Shown: in pieces, positions 25,587-33,753 of the stretch
Numbering within the stretch: position 1 is the first letter of the stretch
How the letters are laid out: the number at the start of each line of letters is the position of its first letter
Assembly: GCF_900104355.1 (NCBI RefSeq)
Contig: NZ_FNIY01000010.1
Span: forward strand, 95,335-159,334
Direction: 5' to 3'
Length of the DNA: 64,000 nt
Source of the DNA: Phyllobacterium sp. OV277
GTDB taxonomy: Bacteria > Pseudomonadota > Alphaproteobacteria > Rhizobiales > Rhizobiaceae
Program-made: the position numbers and the translations under genes
The notes under the pieces: generated by a model
The model's input: only the letters and a program-made list of their open reading frames with translations
What the model was told of the DNA's origin: nothing
The model's database searches: none

Positions 25587-28026
25587 GGCGTATCTTGCCA
25601 CATGCATGATCCTCGCGGTTGGGTTGATTGGTGAAACACAGGCTATGGCTCAGGATGTCTCGCTTACCAGTCAGGATATTCTGCTCAGTCAGGACATACT
25701 GTCCGGCCAGAAAATGCAGCCCAGTCAGGACCTGCTGCTTGGCGTCACTGTCAATGATTATCCAACCGGTGCACTGGTCACATTCAAAAGGCTTCCCGGC
25801 GGCAAGCTCGCCGCGAAGCCGGAAGATTTGCGCGCTGCCGGTATCAAACCGGATCGTGGCATCATCGGTGCCGATGGGTTGATCCCGCTCGACAATCTGC
25901 GGCCAGTCACATGGATTTATGACGAACCCCGGCAAATCGTTATCTTCACCGCACCTGATGATGCCCGCGTGCCCGCCAGCGTCGATGTGGGGTCCAGCCG
26001 CAGTCCGGTGGACCTGTCGGCGGTTCGCTCTGATTTTGGTTCAGTGCTCAACTATACGCTTTACGGCACCTATGGCGCGCCTTGGCGTCATTGGAACAAG
26101 CAGCGCAATACCGGCTCATTGAGCGGCAGGTTTGAATCACGGATACTGACGCCGTTTGGTACCTTCACCAATACGGCCCTTGCCCGGATGAATGCCTTTA
26201 CCACCTTCAACCATCCCGACAATGGCTTTACCCGCCTCGACAGCAACTGGCGCTACACGGACCCGAAACATTCGCTGGTCTATCAAGTCGGCGACTCCAT
26301 CTCCAGCGCGTCATCATCAGGCTCGTCCTATCGCTTCGGCGGCATCCAGATCAACCGCAATTTCAGCCTCCGCCGGGATCTGGTCACCAGCCCGGTTCCC
26401 AGCCTGTCGGGCACATCCTCCGTGCCCTCGACGCTTGATCTTTACCTGAACAATATCAAAGTCTTCTCCGGCGAAGTCCCCGCCGGTCCCTTCGATGTGA
26501 CAAATCTTCCCGTCATGGGCGGCGGCGGCGATGCCCGCATTGTCATGAAGGATGCGCTTGGGCGGGACGTTGTCACGCAGCAATCCTATTTTTTCGCCCC
26601 CGGCATGCTGGGTCCGGGCTATGTCGATTTCTCAGCCGAACTCGGTTTCCCCCGCATCGGATATGGCAATGACACTTTCAGTTATGATCGCCATCTCGCC
26701 GGTTCCGCCAGCGTGCGTTACGGCCTGACCAACTGGCTGACGCTGGAAGGTCATGGCGAAAGCACGCGCGGCCTGATCAATGGCAGCGCTGGATTTGTCA
26801 CCAGTCTCGGTCCCTTTGGCTCCATCAATGCCTCCTATTCCGGCAGCAAATATGGCGACGAGACCGGTGGCAAGGCATCAGCCTTCTATCAGGTCTCGCA
26901 CAGGGGCTATTCCTTCTATATGGGCGCGGATCGCTCGTTTGGCAGTTACAACGATGTCAGTCTCGTGGTTGATCGCAGCCGCAGCGCATATGTGCCGCTG
27001 GCTTCCCGCGCCAGAGAAGTCGACCGGATCGGCATATCCTTTCCGCTCGGCTTTGATCCATCGTCGCTCAGCCTTGGCTATTCCCGCATTGGCGGCGCTG
27101 GCAAGGACGGCGATTCCAGCATTCTCACCGCGTCCTGGTCGCGAACCGTGTTTGATAAAGCCTCTGTCTATCTCTCCGCCTATGCCGATTTGAGCAGCAG
27201 CAGCAAATCCGGCATTTATGGCGGCATTTCCTTTCCGCTGGGTGATAACATGCACGCATCAGCCAATCTCTCGCGGAGCGGTGACCACATCGGCATTGAC
27301 ACCAGCCTGTCGAAATCGGCGTCGCAAACGGAAGGTTCGGTTGGCTGGTCGCTGCATGATCATGAGACACCCGGTGGCACCGGCAGCCGCTCCGCCTCTG
27401 GCAGTTACCGCACCCGAACAGCCAATCTTTCCGGCTCGCTCGACCAGTCGGGCGATCAGGGCCGCATCACCGGCACCGTCGAAGGTTCGATTGTTGCGGC
27501 AGGCGGCGATATCTTCTTCGCCAACCGCATCGATGATGCTTTTGCCGTGGTCAAGGCTGGCGGCCCCGATGTTGATGTTTCCGTCAACAACCGCCGCGTC
27601 GGCACCACCAATTCGCACGGCCGCGCGCTTGTCCCCTATCTCAGATCCTATGATAACAATACTGTCGCCATCGACCCGACCAATCTTCCCCTCGATCTGC
27701 AGCCGGAGTCAACGCAAGTCGTGGTTGTCCCGGCTGATCGCTCCGGCACCGTGGTTGATTTTGGCGTGAAGAAGACAGACGCCGCCCTCGTCAGCCTGAC
27801 CGGACCCGATGGCCAGCCGCTGAAACTCGGCGCTGCGGTTCAGCTTGATGGCACCGACCAGACGACAATTGCCGGTTATGAGGGGCTGACATGGCTCACC
27901 GGCCTCTCGCACCACAACAGCCTCACCGTGACCTTGCCCGAAGCCGCGGGCACCTGCCACGCCAGTTTTGACTATGAATCGGTAGCGGGCACACAACCAA
28001 CGATTGGTCCTGTTCCATGCCGATAA
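25549..28026 (+). CDS. Outer-membrane usher (FimD/CsuD type)
   Basis: An 825-residue usher that exports and polymerises pilins. I choose the ATG at 25549, with GGAG 6 bp upstream, inside the chaperone 3' end. After a signal peptide (about 1-34) comes an odd Gln/Asp-rich stretch with four imperfect SQDIL-like repeats (coded by 25669-25737). Then come the N-terminal domain (VTVNDYPTGALVTFKRLPGG), a long beta-barrel with a plug domain, and C-terminal domains (RALVPYLRSYDNNTVAIDPT, GTCHASFDYESVAG). The PVPSLSGTSSVPSTLDLYLN segment is where the copy-1 fragment matches. Size is normal for archaic ushers. Confidence 0.92.
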   Translation: MLLTSQRPSQATKAYLATCMILAVGLIGETQAMAQDVSLTSQDILLSQDILSGQKMQPSQDLLLGVTVNDYPTGALVTFKRLPGGKLAAKPEDLRAAGIKPDRGIIGADGLIPLDNLRPVTWIYDEPRQIVIFTAPDDARVPASVDVGSSRSPVDLSAVRSDFGSVLNYTLYGTYGAPWRHWNKQRNTGSLSGRFESRILTPFGTFTNTALARMNAFTTFNHPDNGFTRLDSNWRYTDPKHSLVYQVGDSISSASSSGSSYRFGGIQINRNFSLRRDLVTSPVPSLSGTSSVPSTLDLYLNNIKVFSGEVPAGPFDVTNLPVMGGGGDARIVMKDALGRDVVTQQSYFFAPGMLGPGYVDFSAELGFPRIGYGNDTFSYDRHLAGSASVRYGLTNWLTLEGHGESTRGLINGSAGFVTSLGPFGSINASYSGSKYGDETGGKASAFYQVSHRGYSFYMGADRSFGSYNDVSLVVDRSRSAYVPLASRAREVDRIGISFPLGFDPSSLSLGYSRIGGAGKDGDSSILTASWSRTVFDKASVYLSAYADLSSSSKSGIYGGISFPLGDNMHASANLSRSGDHIGIDTSLSKSASQTEGSVGWSLHDHETPGGTGSRSASGSYRTRTANLSGSLDQSGDQGRITGTVEGSIVAAGGDIFFANRIDDAFAVVKAGGPDVDVSVNNRRVGTTNSHGRALVPYLRSYDNNTVAIDPTNLPLDLQPESTQVVVVPADRSGTVVDFGVKKTDAALVSLTGPDGQPLKLGAAVQLDGTDQTTIAGYEGLTWLTGLSHHNSLTVTLPEAAGTCHASFDYESVAGTQPTIGPVPCR

Positions 28027-28133
28027 GACAGGGTGTTCCTGAAGCCTCCCGAATAATTGGGTCTCTCTTGACCACATGCCCCGTAACCACGCGGCAACCT
28101 CCGCGTCGCACCTTTTAATCGATGAGATTAGCC

Positions 28134-29262
28134 ATGAAGATCAAAATTGCGCTGAGTTTATTGTTTTCCCTCATCCCCGCTCTGGTGTTTCCACTCATGC
28201 TTACTTTGGGGACGTTCAGCTTTGTCCAACCGTCATTTGCAAAGAATTGCTACTTAACGTCGCCGGCTGGCATCAGCACGAGCATAGATGTATTCGAGGG
28301 CAGTCTAAAGCCTATAGTCATTCCAGATATGGAATTTAAATGCGAACGTGATATACCAACAAAACAGTGGAAGGATGACTTCGTATACTTTTGTTTTCGT
28401 ATTGAGCCTAGTGCCACTCAAAGACGAGATAACCACAGCTTCAATCTAGTGATGAAAGACAACACTTTCGTCGAGCTTGGCTTCCAATTACAAAATCGTT
28501 ATCGTGAAGACGAATATATATCGACAAATGACACCTCGCTCAAAACCTACGGTATTGCGCCCGGCTTAAAAAACTTCTTAGGTGGTTTTTTTCCTGAGGA
28601 GGCGGCAGCAAAAGCTCACTTGAGCAACATTGAACTAAAACCTCTTTTAAAGGGCAGTCAGTTTTTGAATCAAGCGGGCACCTTCGCTGGATATAGTTTA
28701 AATGACAATCAGACTTTGCTTCAAGCGGGCACCTACGCTGGCAGCTATAGACTCTGGGTATATCAGCTGGACGATATTTATTTTTCGAATAGCGCTAGAC
28801 CGCATGGTTGCGAAACCTTAAATTTTACCAGTAGGAGCATGCTCGGTACGATAGATATCTCGATTACTGTCAAAAAGAACTGCCTGCTTGAGAACAAAAC
28901 AGATATCAATTTTGGAGCCATGGCATCGTCTGTCGCGATGAACCAACCGGAGGCCGAGGGGAGTATAATCGATCCGCTGCACCGTCGGGACACCCTATTC
29001 TATCGCCTTTAACCAAGGCCAATACAGTGTGGATGGAAAACGCCAGATGAAGAGCGCCGACGGGAAGAATTTTGTTCCCTACGAGCTATGCAGCGACCGA
29101 GGCTGTAAGACTGTCTGGACGACCCCCCCGATCCAGATTGCTCAGGGCAAGCCAACGCATGACGCCGTGACTACCCCAATTTATGCCAAAATCCCAAAAC
29201 TTGCTGCCGCGCCACCAGCCGGTGTCTACAGGGACACTGTTATTTATACAGTTACTTATTAA
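28134..29262 (+). pseudogene. Tip adhesin copy 1 (CsuE-like), frameshifted
   Basis: A two-domain SCPU adhesin gene parallel to the intact copy at 29464. It has a long signal peptide (MKIKIALSLLFSLIPALVFP), an N-terminal binding domain and a C-terminal SCPU domain (MLGTIDISITVKKNCLLENK). One extra base near 28966, just after PEAEGS, shifts the frame. The first frame ends at 29012 and the original frame resumes at about 29029 to end GVYRDTVIYTVTY at 29262. A 51-bp in-frame duplication (words CAAGCGGGCACCT at 28671 and 28722) adds 17 residues absent from copy 2. Base composition is visibly AT-richer than the usher. It is inactive unless the frame is corrected. A GATGAGA site 6 bp upstream supports the chosen start. 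Confidence 0.82.
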
Positions 29263-29330
29263 GGCTCCAGCCGCGCCTTTCTTGCGGCTGTCAAACCAAC
29301 CCCGCTGATGCTCAACACGTTACGGTGGAG

Positions 29331-29411
29331 ATACGCTTCTACGACTTCACAATATGCTCGGCGCTCAGGCCCAGCAAAAATATTGCGGGTGTCGACAAAT
29401 CAGCGGGACCG
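29331..29411 (-). pseudogene. 3'-end fragment of the nucleotide-sugar dehydrogenase gene
   Basis: About 80 bp between the two adhesin copies match 30595-30675, the 3' end of the dehydrogenase gene on the minus strand, with a few changes and a 5-bp gap. It shows that the adhesin duplication also carried the neighbour's tail, and it marks the right breakpoint of that event. Confidence 0.88.
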
Positions 29412-29463
29412 TTTCCCCACGCTCCAATTCCCGCGCAGCCTCTCCCAGTTGATGAGAACACTG

Positions 29464-30534
29464 ATGAAGATCAAAATTGCGCTAAGTTTATTGTTTTCGC
29501 TCATACCCGCTCTGGTGTTTCCACTCATCCTTGCTCTGGGAATGTTCAGCTTTGTCCAACCGTCATTTGCAAAGAATTGCCACCTCACGTCGCCGCTTGG
29601 CATCAGTACCAGTATAGATTTATTCGCGAGCCCTCCAACGCCTGTAACCATTCCCAAAACGTATTGGACATGCGAGCGTGATATACCGCTAAAACAGTGG
29701 ACTTCGGGCCGCACAAATGTTTGTTATCGTATTGAGCCTGTTGGCTCTCAAATAAGAGATAATTACAGCTTCAATCTAACGATGAAAGATAAGCCCAATG
29801 TCGTGCTTGGCTTCAAATTATCTAACAGTGATTATGGTTTTACTGACTATGTATCGACAAATAACCCCTCGCTCGACACCTTCGGTTATGGGATTTTAAG
29901 AGACTTATCCCAAAGTCTTATACTTAACGATGAGGCATCACGCCATCACATACCCGACCTTCAAGTGAAGCTTCTTTTGGATGGCAGTCAGGATTTGATT
30001 CAAGCAGGCACCTACGCTGGCAGCTATAGAGTCTGGATATATCAGGAGGACAATTATCAATCGAATACAGGACCTAGTTGCATCAACAGGTCGCTTGTCA
30101 GTAAGAGCATGCTTGGTATGATGGACATCTCGATTACTGTCGAAAAGAACTGCCTGCTTGGGAACCAGACAGATATCAATTTCGGTACCATAGCATCGTC
30201 TGTCGCGATGAAACGACCGGAGGCCGAGGGGAATATATCAATCCGCTGCACCACCGGGACACCGTATTCTATCGCCCTTGACCAAGGCCGGTACAGTGTG
30301 GACGGGAAACAACGCCAGATGAAGAGCGCCGACGGGAAGAGTTTTGTTGCCTATGAACTATGTGCCGACCGTGGCTGCAACACTCCCTGGACAAGCACCC
30401 CGATCCAGATTGGTCAGGGCGAGCCAATGAGCACAACCAAAACCACGCCGATTTACGCCAGACTGCCGAAACTGCCCGCCGCGCCGCCAGCCGGTGTCTA
30501 CAGGGACACCGTTGTCTACACGGTCACGTTTTGA
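29464..30534 (+). CDS. Tip adhesin (CsuE-like), intact copy 2
   Basis: A 356-residue adhesin precursor with a long hydrophobic signal peptide (about 1-36, ending QPSFA). The N-terminal SCPU-like receptor domain (about 40-220) includes CHLTSPLGISTSIDLFASPP and QAGTYAGSYRVWIYQED. The C-terminal pilin domain (about 222-356, MLGMMDISITVEKNCLLGNQ) ends GVYRDTVVYTVTF. Two-domain SCPU proteins cap Csu pili and bind surfaces. The start at 29464 has the same GATGAGA-6 bp-ATG arrangement as copy 1. The open frame extends upstream to 29308 but is unrelated there. The N-terminal domain differs markedly from copy 1 while the C-terminal domain is conserved. Confidence 0.86.
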   Translation: MKIKIALSLLFSLIPALVFPLILALGMFSFVQPSFAKNCHLTSPLGISTSIDLFASPPTPVTIPKTYWTCERDIPLKQWTSGRTNVCYRIEPVGSQIRDNYSFNLTMKDKPNVVLGFKLSNSDYGFTDYVSTNNPSLDTFGYGILRDLSQSLILNDEASRHHIPDLQVKLLLDGSQDLIQAGTYAGSYRVWIYQEDNYQSNTGPSCINRSLVSKSMLGMMDISITVEKNCLLGNQTDINFGTIASSVAMKRPEAEGNISIRCTTGTPYSIALDQGRYSVDGKQRQMKSADGKSFVAYELCADRGCNTPWTSTPIQIGQGEPMSTTKTTPIYARLPKLPAAPPAGVYRDTVVYTVTF

Positions 30535-30602
30535 AACCGCAACTGCTTTTCGAAGGTCCGTCACACGACTGCCCTCTGGCAACACCTCGCAGAAATACGC
30601 TT

Positions 30603-31946
30603 CTACGACTTCACAATATGCTCGGCGCTTAGTCCCAGCTTGGCAAAAATATTGCGGGTGTCGACAATCAGCGGTGACCATTTGGCCAGGGCCGCATAGT
30701 CGACGCCATCATGATCAGTTGAAACCAGAATGGCATCGTAGGATTTCACTGTCTTCTCATCCAGCGGCACGGAGGCAAGGCCCTTCAGCGCTATATATTC
30801 GCGGGTTGAGGGTATCTCGGCAACGAACGGATCATGATAATCCGCATGGCCGCCGCGTTCCTTGATGATCTCGATCAGCCGCAGCGACGGGCTTTCGCGG
30901 ATATCAGGCACGTTCTTCTTATAGGCGAGGCCAAGCACCAGCACGCGTGAGCGGCTGAGTGCCTTGCCGAGCCTGACATCCAGCGCTTCGGCAAGCTTGC
31001 CGACGACATAGCGCGGCATAGCCGAATTGATCTCGCCCGCCAGCTCGATAAAGCGGGTCGGCAGCTCATATTCCCGTGATTTCCATGTGAGATAAAACGG
31101 GTCAATCGGGATACAGTGGCCGCCAAGCCCGGGACCCGGATAAAACGGCATATAGCCAAACGGCTTTGTCTTTGCCGCTTCGATCACTTCCCAGATATCG
31201 ATGCCCATCGCCGCATAAACGGTCTTCAACTCGTTCACCAGCGCGATATTGACGGCGCGGAAAATGTTCTCCGTCAGCTTCACCGCTTCCGCCGTTGCAT
31301 TGGAGGAAACAGGCACGACTGTTTTAACCGCAGCGCCGTAGAAAGCCTGCATCAACAGGCTGGCTTCCTCACCATCACCGGCGACGATTTTCGGGATGGT
31401 CGAGGTCTGGAAATCGCGATTGCCGGGGTCTTCCCTTTCTGGCGAAAAGCCAAGGAAGAAATCCACACCTGACTTGAGACCAGTCTTTTCCAGAATGGTT
31501 TTGACCACATCATCAGTGGTGCCGGGATAGGTGGTCGATTCAAGCACGATCAACTGCCCCGGCCGCAATGTCCTGGCGATGGCGTGCGAGGTTGCTTCGA
31601 CATAGGACAGATCAGGATCGCGATGCTTGGTCAGTGGTGTCGGCACGCAGATGATGATCACATCACACCCGGCAAGCCCGGCAAAATCAGTTGTCGAGCG
31701 AAACCTGTTCTTCGATGTTTCCGCGCCAAGAGCCGCATCCGAAACCGCTTCAATATAGGAGCGGCCCGCATCCAGAGCGGTGATTTTGTTCGGATCAATG
31801 TCAAAACCCGTCACGGAAAACCCGCTATGGGCAAGGGTGATTGCCAAAGGCAGCCCGACATAGCCAAGCCCGATCACACCCGCATGGGCACCACGCGCAT
31901 CGATCTTGCTGGAAAGGTCGGTGAAGGGAGAGGAGGAAACGGCCAA
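30603..31946 (-). CDS. Nucleotide-sugar 6-dehydrogenase (WbpA/TviB-like)
   Basis: A UDP-sugar dehydrogenase that oxidises the C6 hydroxyl to a uronate with 2 NAD. The 447-residue protein has the N-terminal NAD-binding motif GVIGLGYVGLPLAITLAHSG (about 23-42), CVPTPL, and the ESTTYPGTT segment. The catalytic-cysteine motif is GPGLGGHCIPIDPFYL (Cys at about 275) and the C-terminal domain contains VLGLAYKKNVPDIRESPSL. The sequence is closer to UDP-N-acetylhexosamine dehydrogenases (WbpA, TviB) than to UDP-glucose dehydrogenase, so a UDP-GlcNAc or ManNAc uronate is the likely product. Substrate is inference. It is divergent from the cyclase/lyase genes and points toward the pilus locus. Its last 80 bp are duplicated at 29331. 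Confidence 0.9.
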   Translation of the reverse strand: MAVSSSPFTDLSSKIDARGAHAGVIGLGYVGLPLAITLAHSGFSVTGFDIDPNKITALDAGRSYIEAVSDAALGAETSKNRFRSTTDFAGLAGCDVIIICVPTPLTKHRDPDLSYVEATSHAIARTLRPGQLIVLESTTYPGTTDDVVKTILEKTGLKSGVDFFLGFSPEREDPGNRDFQTSTIPKIVAGDGEEASLLMQAFYGAAVKTVVPVSSNATAEAVKLTENIFRAVNIALVNELKTVYAAMGIDIWEVIEAAKTKPFGYMPFYPGPGLGGHCIPIDPFYLTWKSREYELPTRFIELAGEINSAMPRYVVGKLAEALDVRLGKALSRSRVLVLGLAYKKNVPDIRESPSLRLIEIIKERGGHADYHDPFVAEIPSTREYIALKGLASVPLDEKTVKSYDAILVSTDHDGVDYAALAKWSPLIVDTRNIFAKLGLSAEHIVKS

Positions 31947-32415
31947 GGCGATCTCTTCTTTGCGGGAGTTGTGGGCACATGGGAGGCCCGGAATTCTTGC
32001 CGTTTAGATGGCGGCTATGCACGCGGCTGTCAAGCAAGGGGCGGCGCGCCGTAGCTGTCACAAACAGTTGATGACGCCGAAACCCTCCATCGCACCAATG
32101 CTGACAGGAGGTTGTCAGGAGACCAGCCTTTATCCATGGGATATCCCGTGCTTCTCTATTGTTTCAGATACGTGACATGCCCATTTCAATGGGAGAACGA
32201 GAATCAAAATTGATAGAGGACCACCCGCCAGCATCCGTTTGAGCCGCACCGGACAGGCAATTGAGGCTGGAGCCTCTGCTGTCGGCGTTGACACCAATGC
32301 CCGGTTCGCTCATCCTGTTCCCGTATCTGCTTGTTTTGGGTATGATTTTCATTCCCGGTCGATCGCGGAACAGTGTCTGGAAGCTGGGCGTGGTCCGCAA
32401 GGACAGGGACGAGTG
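31947..32415. promoter_or_regulatory. Divergent intergenic region, dehydrogenase versus cyclase/lyase
   Basis: About 470 bp holding the divergent promoters. An open frame continues upstream of 32416 on the plus strand but translates to a region unlike a cyclase. The only notable repeat is TGACAGGAGGTTGTCAGGAG near 32100, a direct repeat of about 8 bp. I see no operator I would defend. Confidence 0.45.
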
Positions 32416-33753
32416 ATGAGCACGCAAACTGACGTATCCGCCATACTTCTCGAAAAAGTCGCTGACTGGCTCACACGTTCTTCTCTTGCCGGCGAGAATC
32501 TTGAGACAATTGTACGAGGGTTTTGTGAACGTATCGCCGCAGCTGGCCTGCCGATCGCACGCGTCCACCTGACATTCTCCATGCTGCATCCGCTCTATGA
32601 CGCGCTCGGTTTTACCTGGCAGCGTTCAAGCGGTCTTGTGGTGGAAGGTTACAGACACACGCCGGGCGAAAAGCCTGAAAGGTTTTTGCTGAGCCCCTAT
32701 TACTATCTTCTGTGCAACAATCTTGAGCATGTGCGCCGCCGCCTCGTTGCCGATAGCCCCAATGAGTTTCCGATATTCGAAGAGCTGAAAAAGGAAGGCA
32801 TAACTGACTATCTTGCCTTCGTGCAGCCGTTCAGCGGCGAGTCGGCACAGGGCATGATGGGCTCGTGGTCGACGGATAGCAGCGCCGGTTTCAGCGAAAG
32901 CATGATCGGCGCCCTACTGAAACTGCAGAATCATTTGGCTGTTGCCGCCAAAATGGCAGTTCTCGGCAAGCTCGCCGATAATATGCTGTCCACCTATCTC
33001 GGCGGCAATGCGGGCAAGCGCGTTCTCAACGGCCAGATTCGCCGCGGTGATGGCGAAACAATCCGCGCTGCACTGGTGATGGGTGATATGCGCCAGTCGA
33101 CCATGCTGGCCGAAAAAGAAGGTCGTCAGGCCTATATCGATACGCTCAACCATTTCTTTGACGCGATTGCCGCGCCATTCAACCGTGGCGGCGGTGAAAT
33201 CCTTAGTTTCATGGGCGATGGTTTCCTCGCCGTTTATCCCTGCGGGCGGCACAAGGACCCATCCAAGGTTGCCTGTCAGGCCGCGCTGTCAGCTGTCTTC
33301 AAGGCGCAGACCCGTGTGGCAGAGCTTAACCGCGAACGGCGCAAAGATGGCCTCAGCGATATCCGCTATGGCATCGGCCTGCATGTCGGCAATGTCATGT
33401 TCGGCAATGTTGGCCTGAAAGACCGCCTGACCTTTTCCGCCTTCGGGTCTGCGGTCAACGAAGTCCAGCGGCTGCAGGGCCTGACCAAGAAATATTCGCG
33501 CGAAGTTGTCGCCAGCCAGGCATTTGCCACCTATTGTGGCGGCGAATGGACGACATTGGGTGAAGAAAAACTGCGCGGCGTCGGGCAAAAAGTCACTGTT
33601 CTTCTACCAAAACAATCGGCTACAGTTGCCCCTGAAGATGCATTCGACGAAGTAGCCTATGATGGGCTGTCAGAGGCAGAACAGGTCATGCTGTTGCATC
33701 GCGACGCAAAAATTCAGGATCAGAGGCCCCTTCTGGAGAAGTTCATGCAATGA
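32416..33753 (+). CDS. Class III adenylate/guanylate cyclase
   Basis: The 445-residue soluble protein has an N-terminal sensory-type region of about 200 residues without a membrane segment and a C-terminal catalytic domain. That domain has metal-binding Asp residues in ALVMGDMRQSTMLAEKEGRQ and LSFMGDGFLAVYP, and the transition-state Asn/Arg in GSAVNEVQRLQGLTKKY. These residues suggest an active class III cyclase. I start at ATG 32416 (MSTQTDVSAILLEKVADWL). Its stop overlaps the lyase start by 4 bp, so signal synthesis and a secreted lyase are translationally coupled. The N-terminal region is not a domain I recognise. Confidence 0.85.
   Translation: MSTQTDVSAILLEKVADWLTRSSLAGENLETIVRGFCERIAAAGLPIARVHLTFSMLHPLYDALGFTWQRSSGLVVEGYRHTPGEKPERFLLSPYYYLLCNNLEHVRRRLVADSPNEFPIFEELKKEGITDYLAFVQPFSGESAQGMMGSWSTDSSAGFSESMIGALLKLQNHLAVAAKMAVLGKLADNMLSTYLGGNAGKRVLNGQIRRGDGETIRAALVMGDMRQSTMLAEKEGRQAYIDTLNHFFDAIAAPFNRGGGEILSFMGDGFLAVYPCGRHKDPSKVACQAALSAVFKAQTRVAELNRERRKDGLSDIRYGIGLHVGNVMFGNVGLKDRLTFSAFGSAVNEVQRLQGLTKKYSREVVASQAFATYCGGEWTTLGEEKLRGVGQKVTVLLPKQSATVAPEDAFDEVAYDGLSEAEQVMLLHRDAKIQDQRPLLEKFMQ

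Larger units (their letters stand above)
23822..26565 (+). repeat. Tandem duplication, copy 2 (intact): cyclase tail, pilin, chaperone, usher 5' part
   Basis: Starts with a second copy of the DUF3095 3' end, joined to usher-derived sequence at GGGC (23822-23825). It continues through pilin 2, the full chaperone gene and the first third of the usher gene. The right breakpoint corresponds to GGGCGG at 26560-26565 in the usher and the left to GGGCGG at 22396-22401 in the cyclase gene. Confidence 0.85.

Noticed and set aside
25669..25737. CRISPR-like or satellite repeat in the usher gene
   Set aside because: The repeats are short, imperfect, in frame and without spacers. They belong to coding sequence.
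22396..26565. Insertion sequence or transposon causing the pilus duplication
   Set aside because: No transposase, terminal inverted repeats or target-site duplications are visible. The breakpoints show only 6-10 bp homologies within genes.
28955..29030. Programmed frameshift in adhesin copy 1
   Set aside because: There is no slippery heptamer or downstream structure at the shift, and copy 2 lacks the extra base. A plain insertion mutation is simpler.
32239..32415. Longer N-terminus for the 32416 cyclase
   Set aside because: The open frame extends upstream, but the extra 59 residues are low in cyclase character. The ATG at 32416 fits the start of a helical domain.
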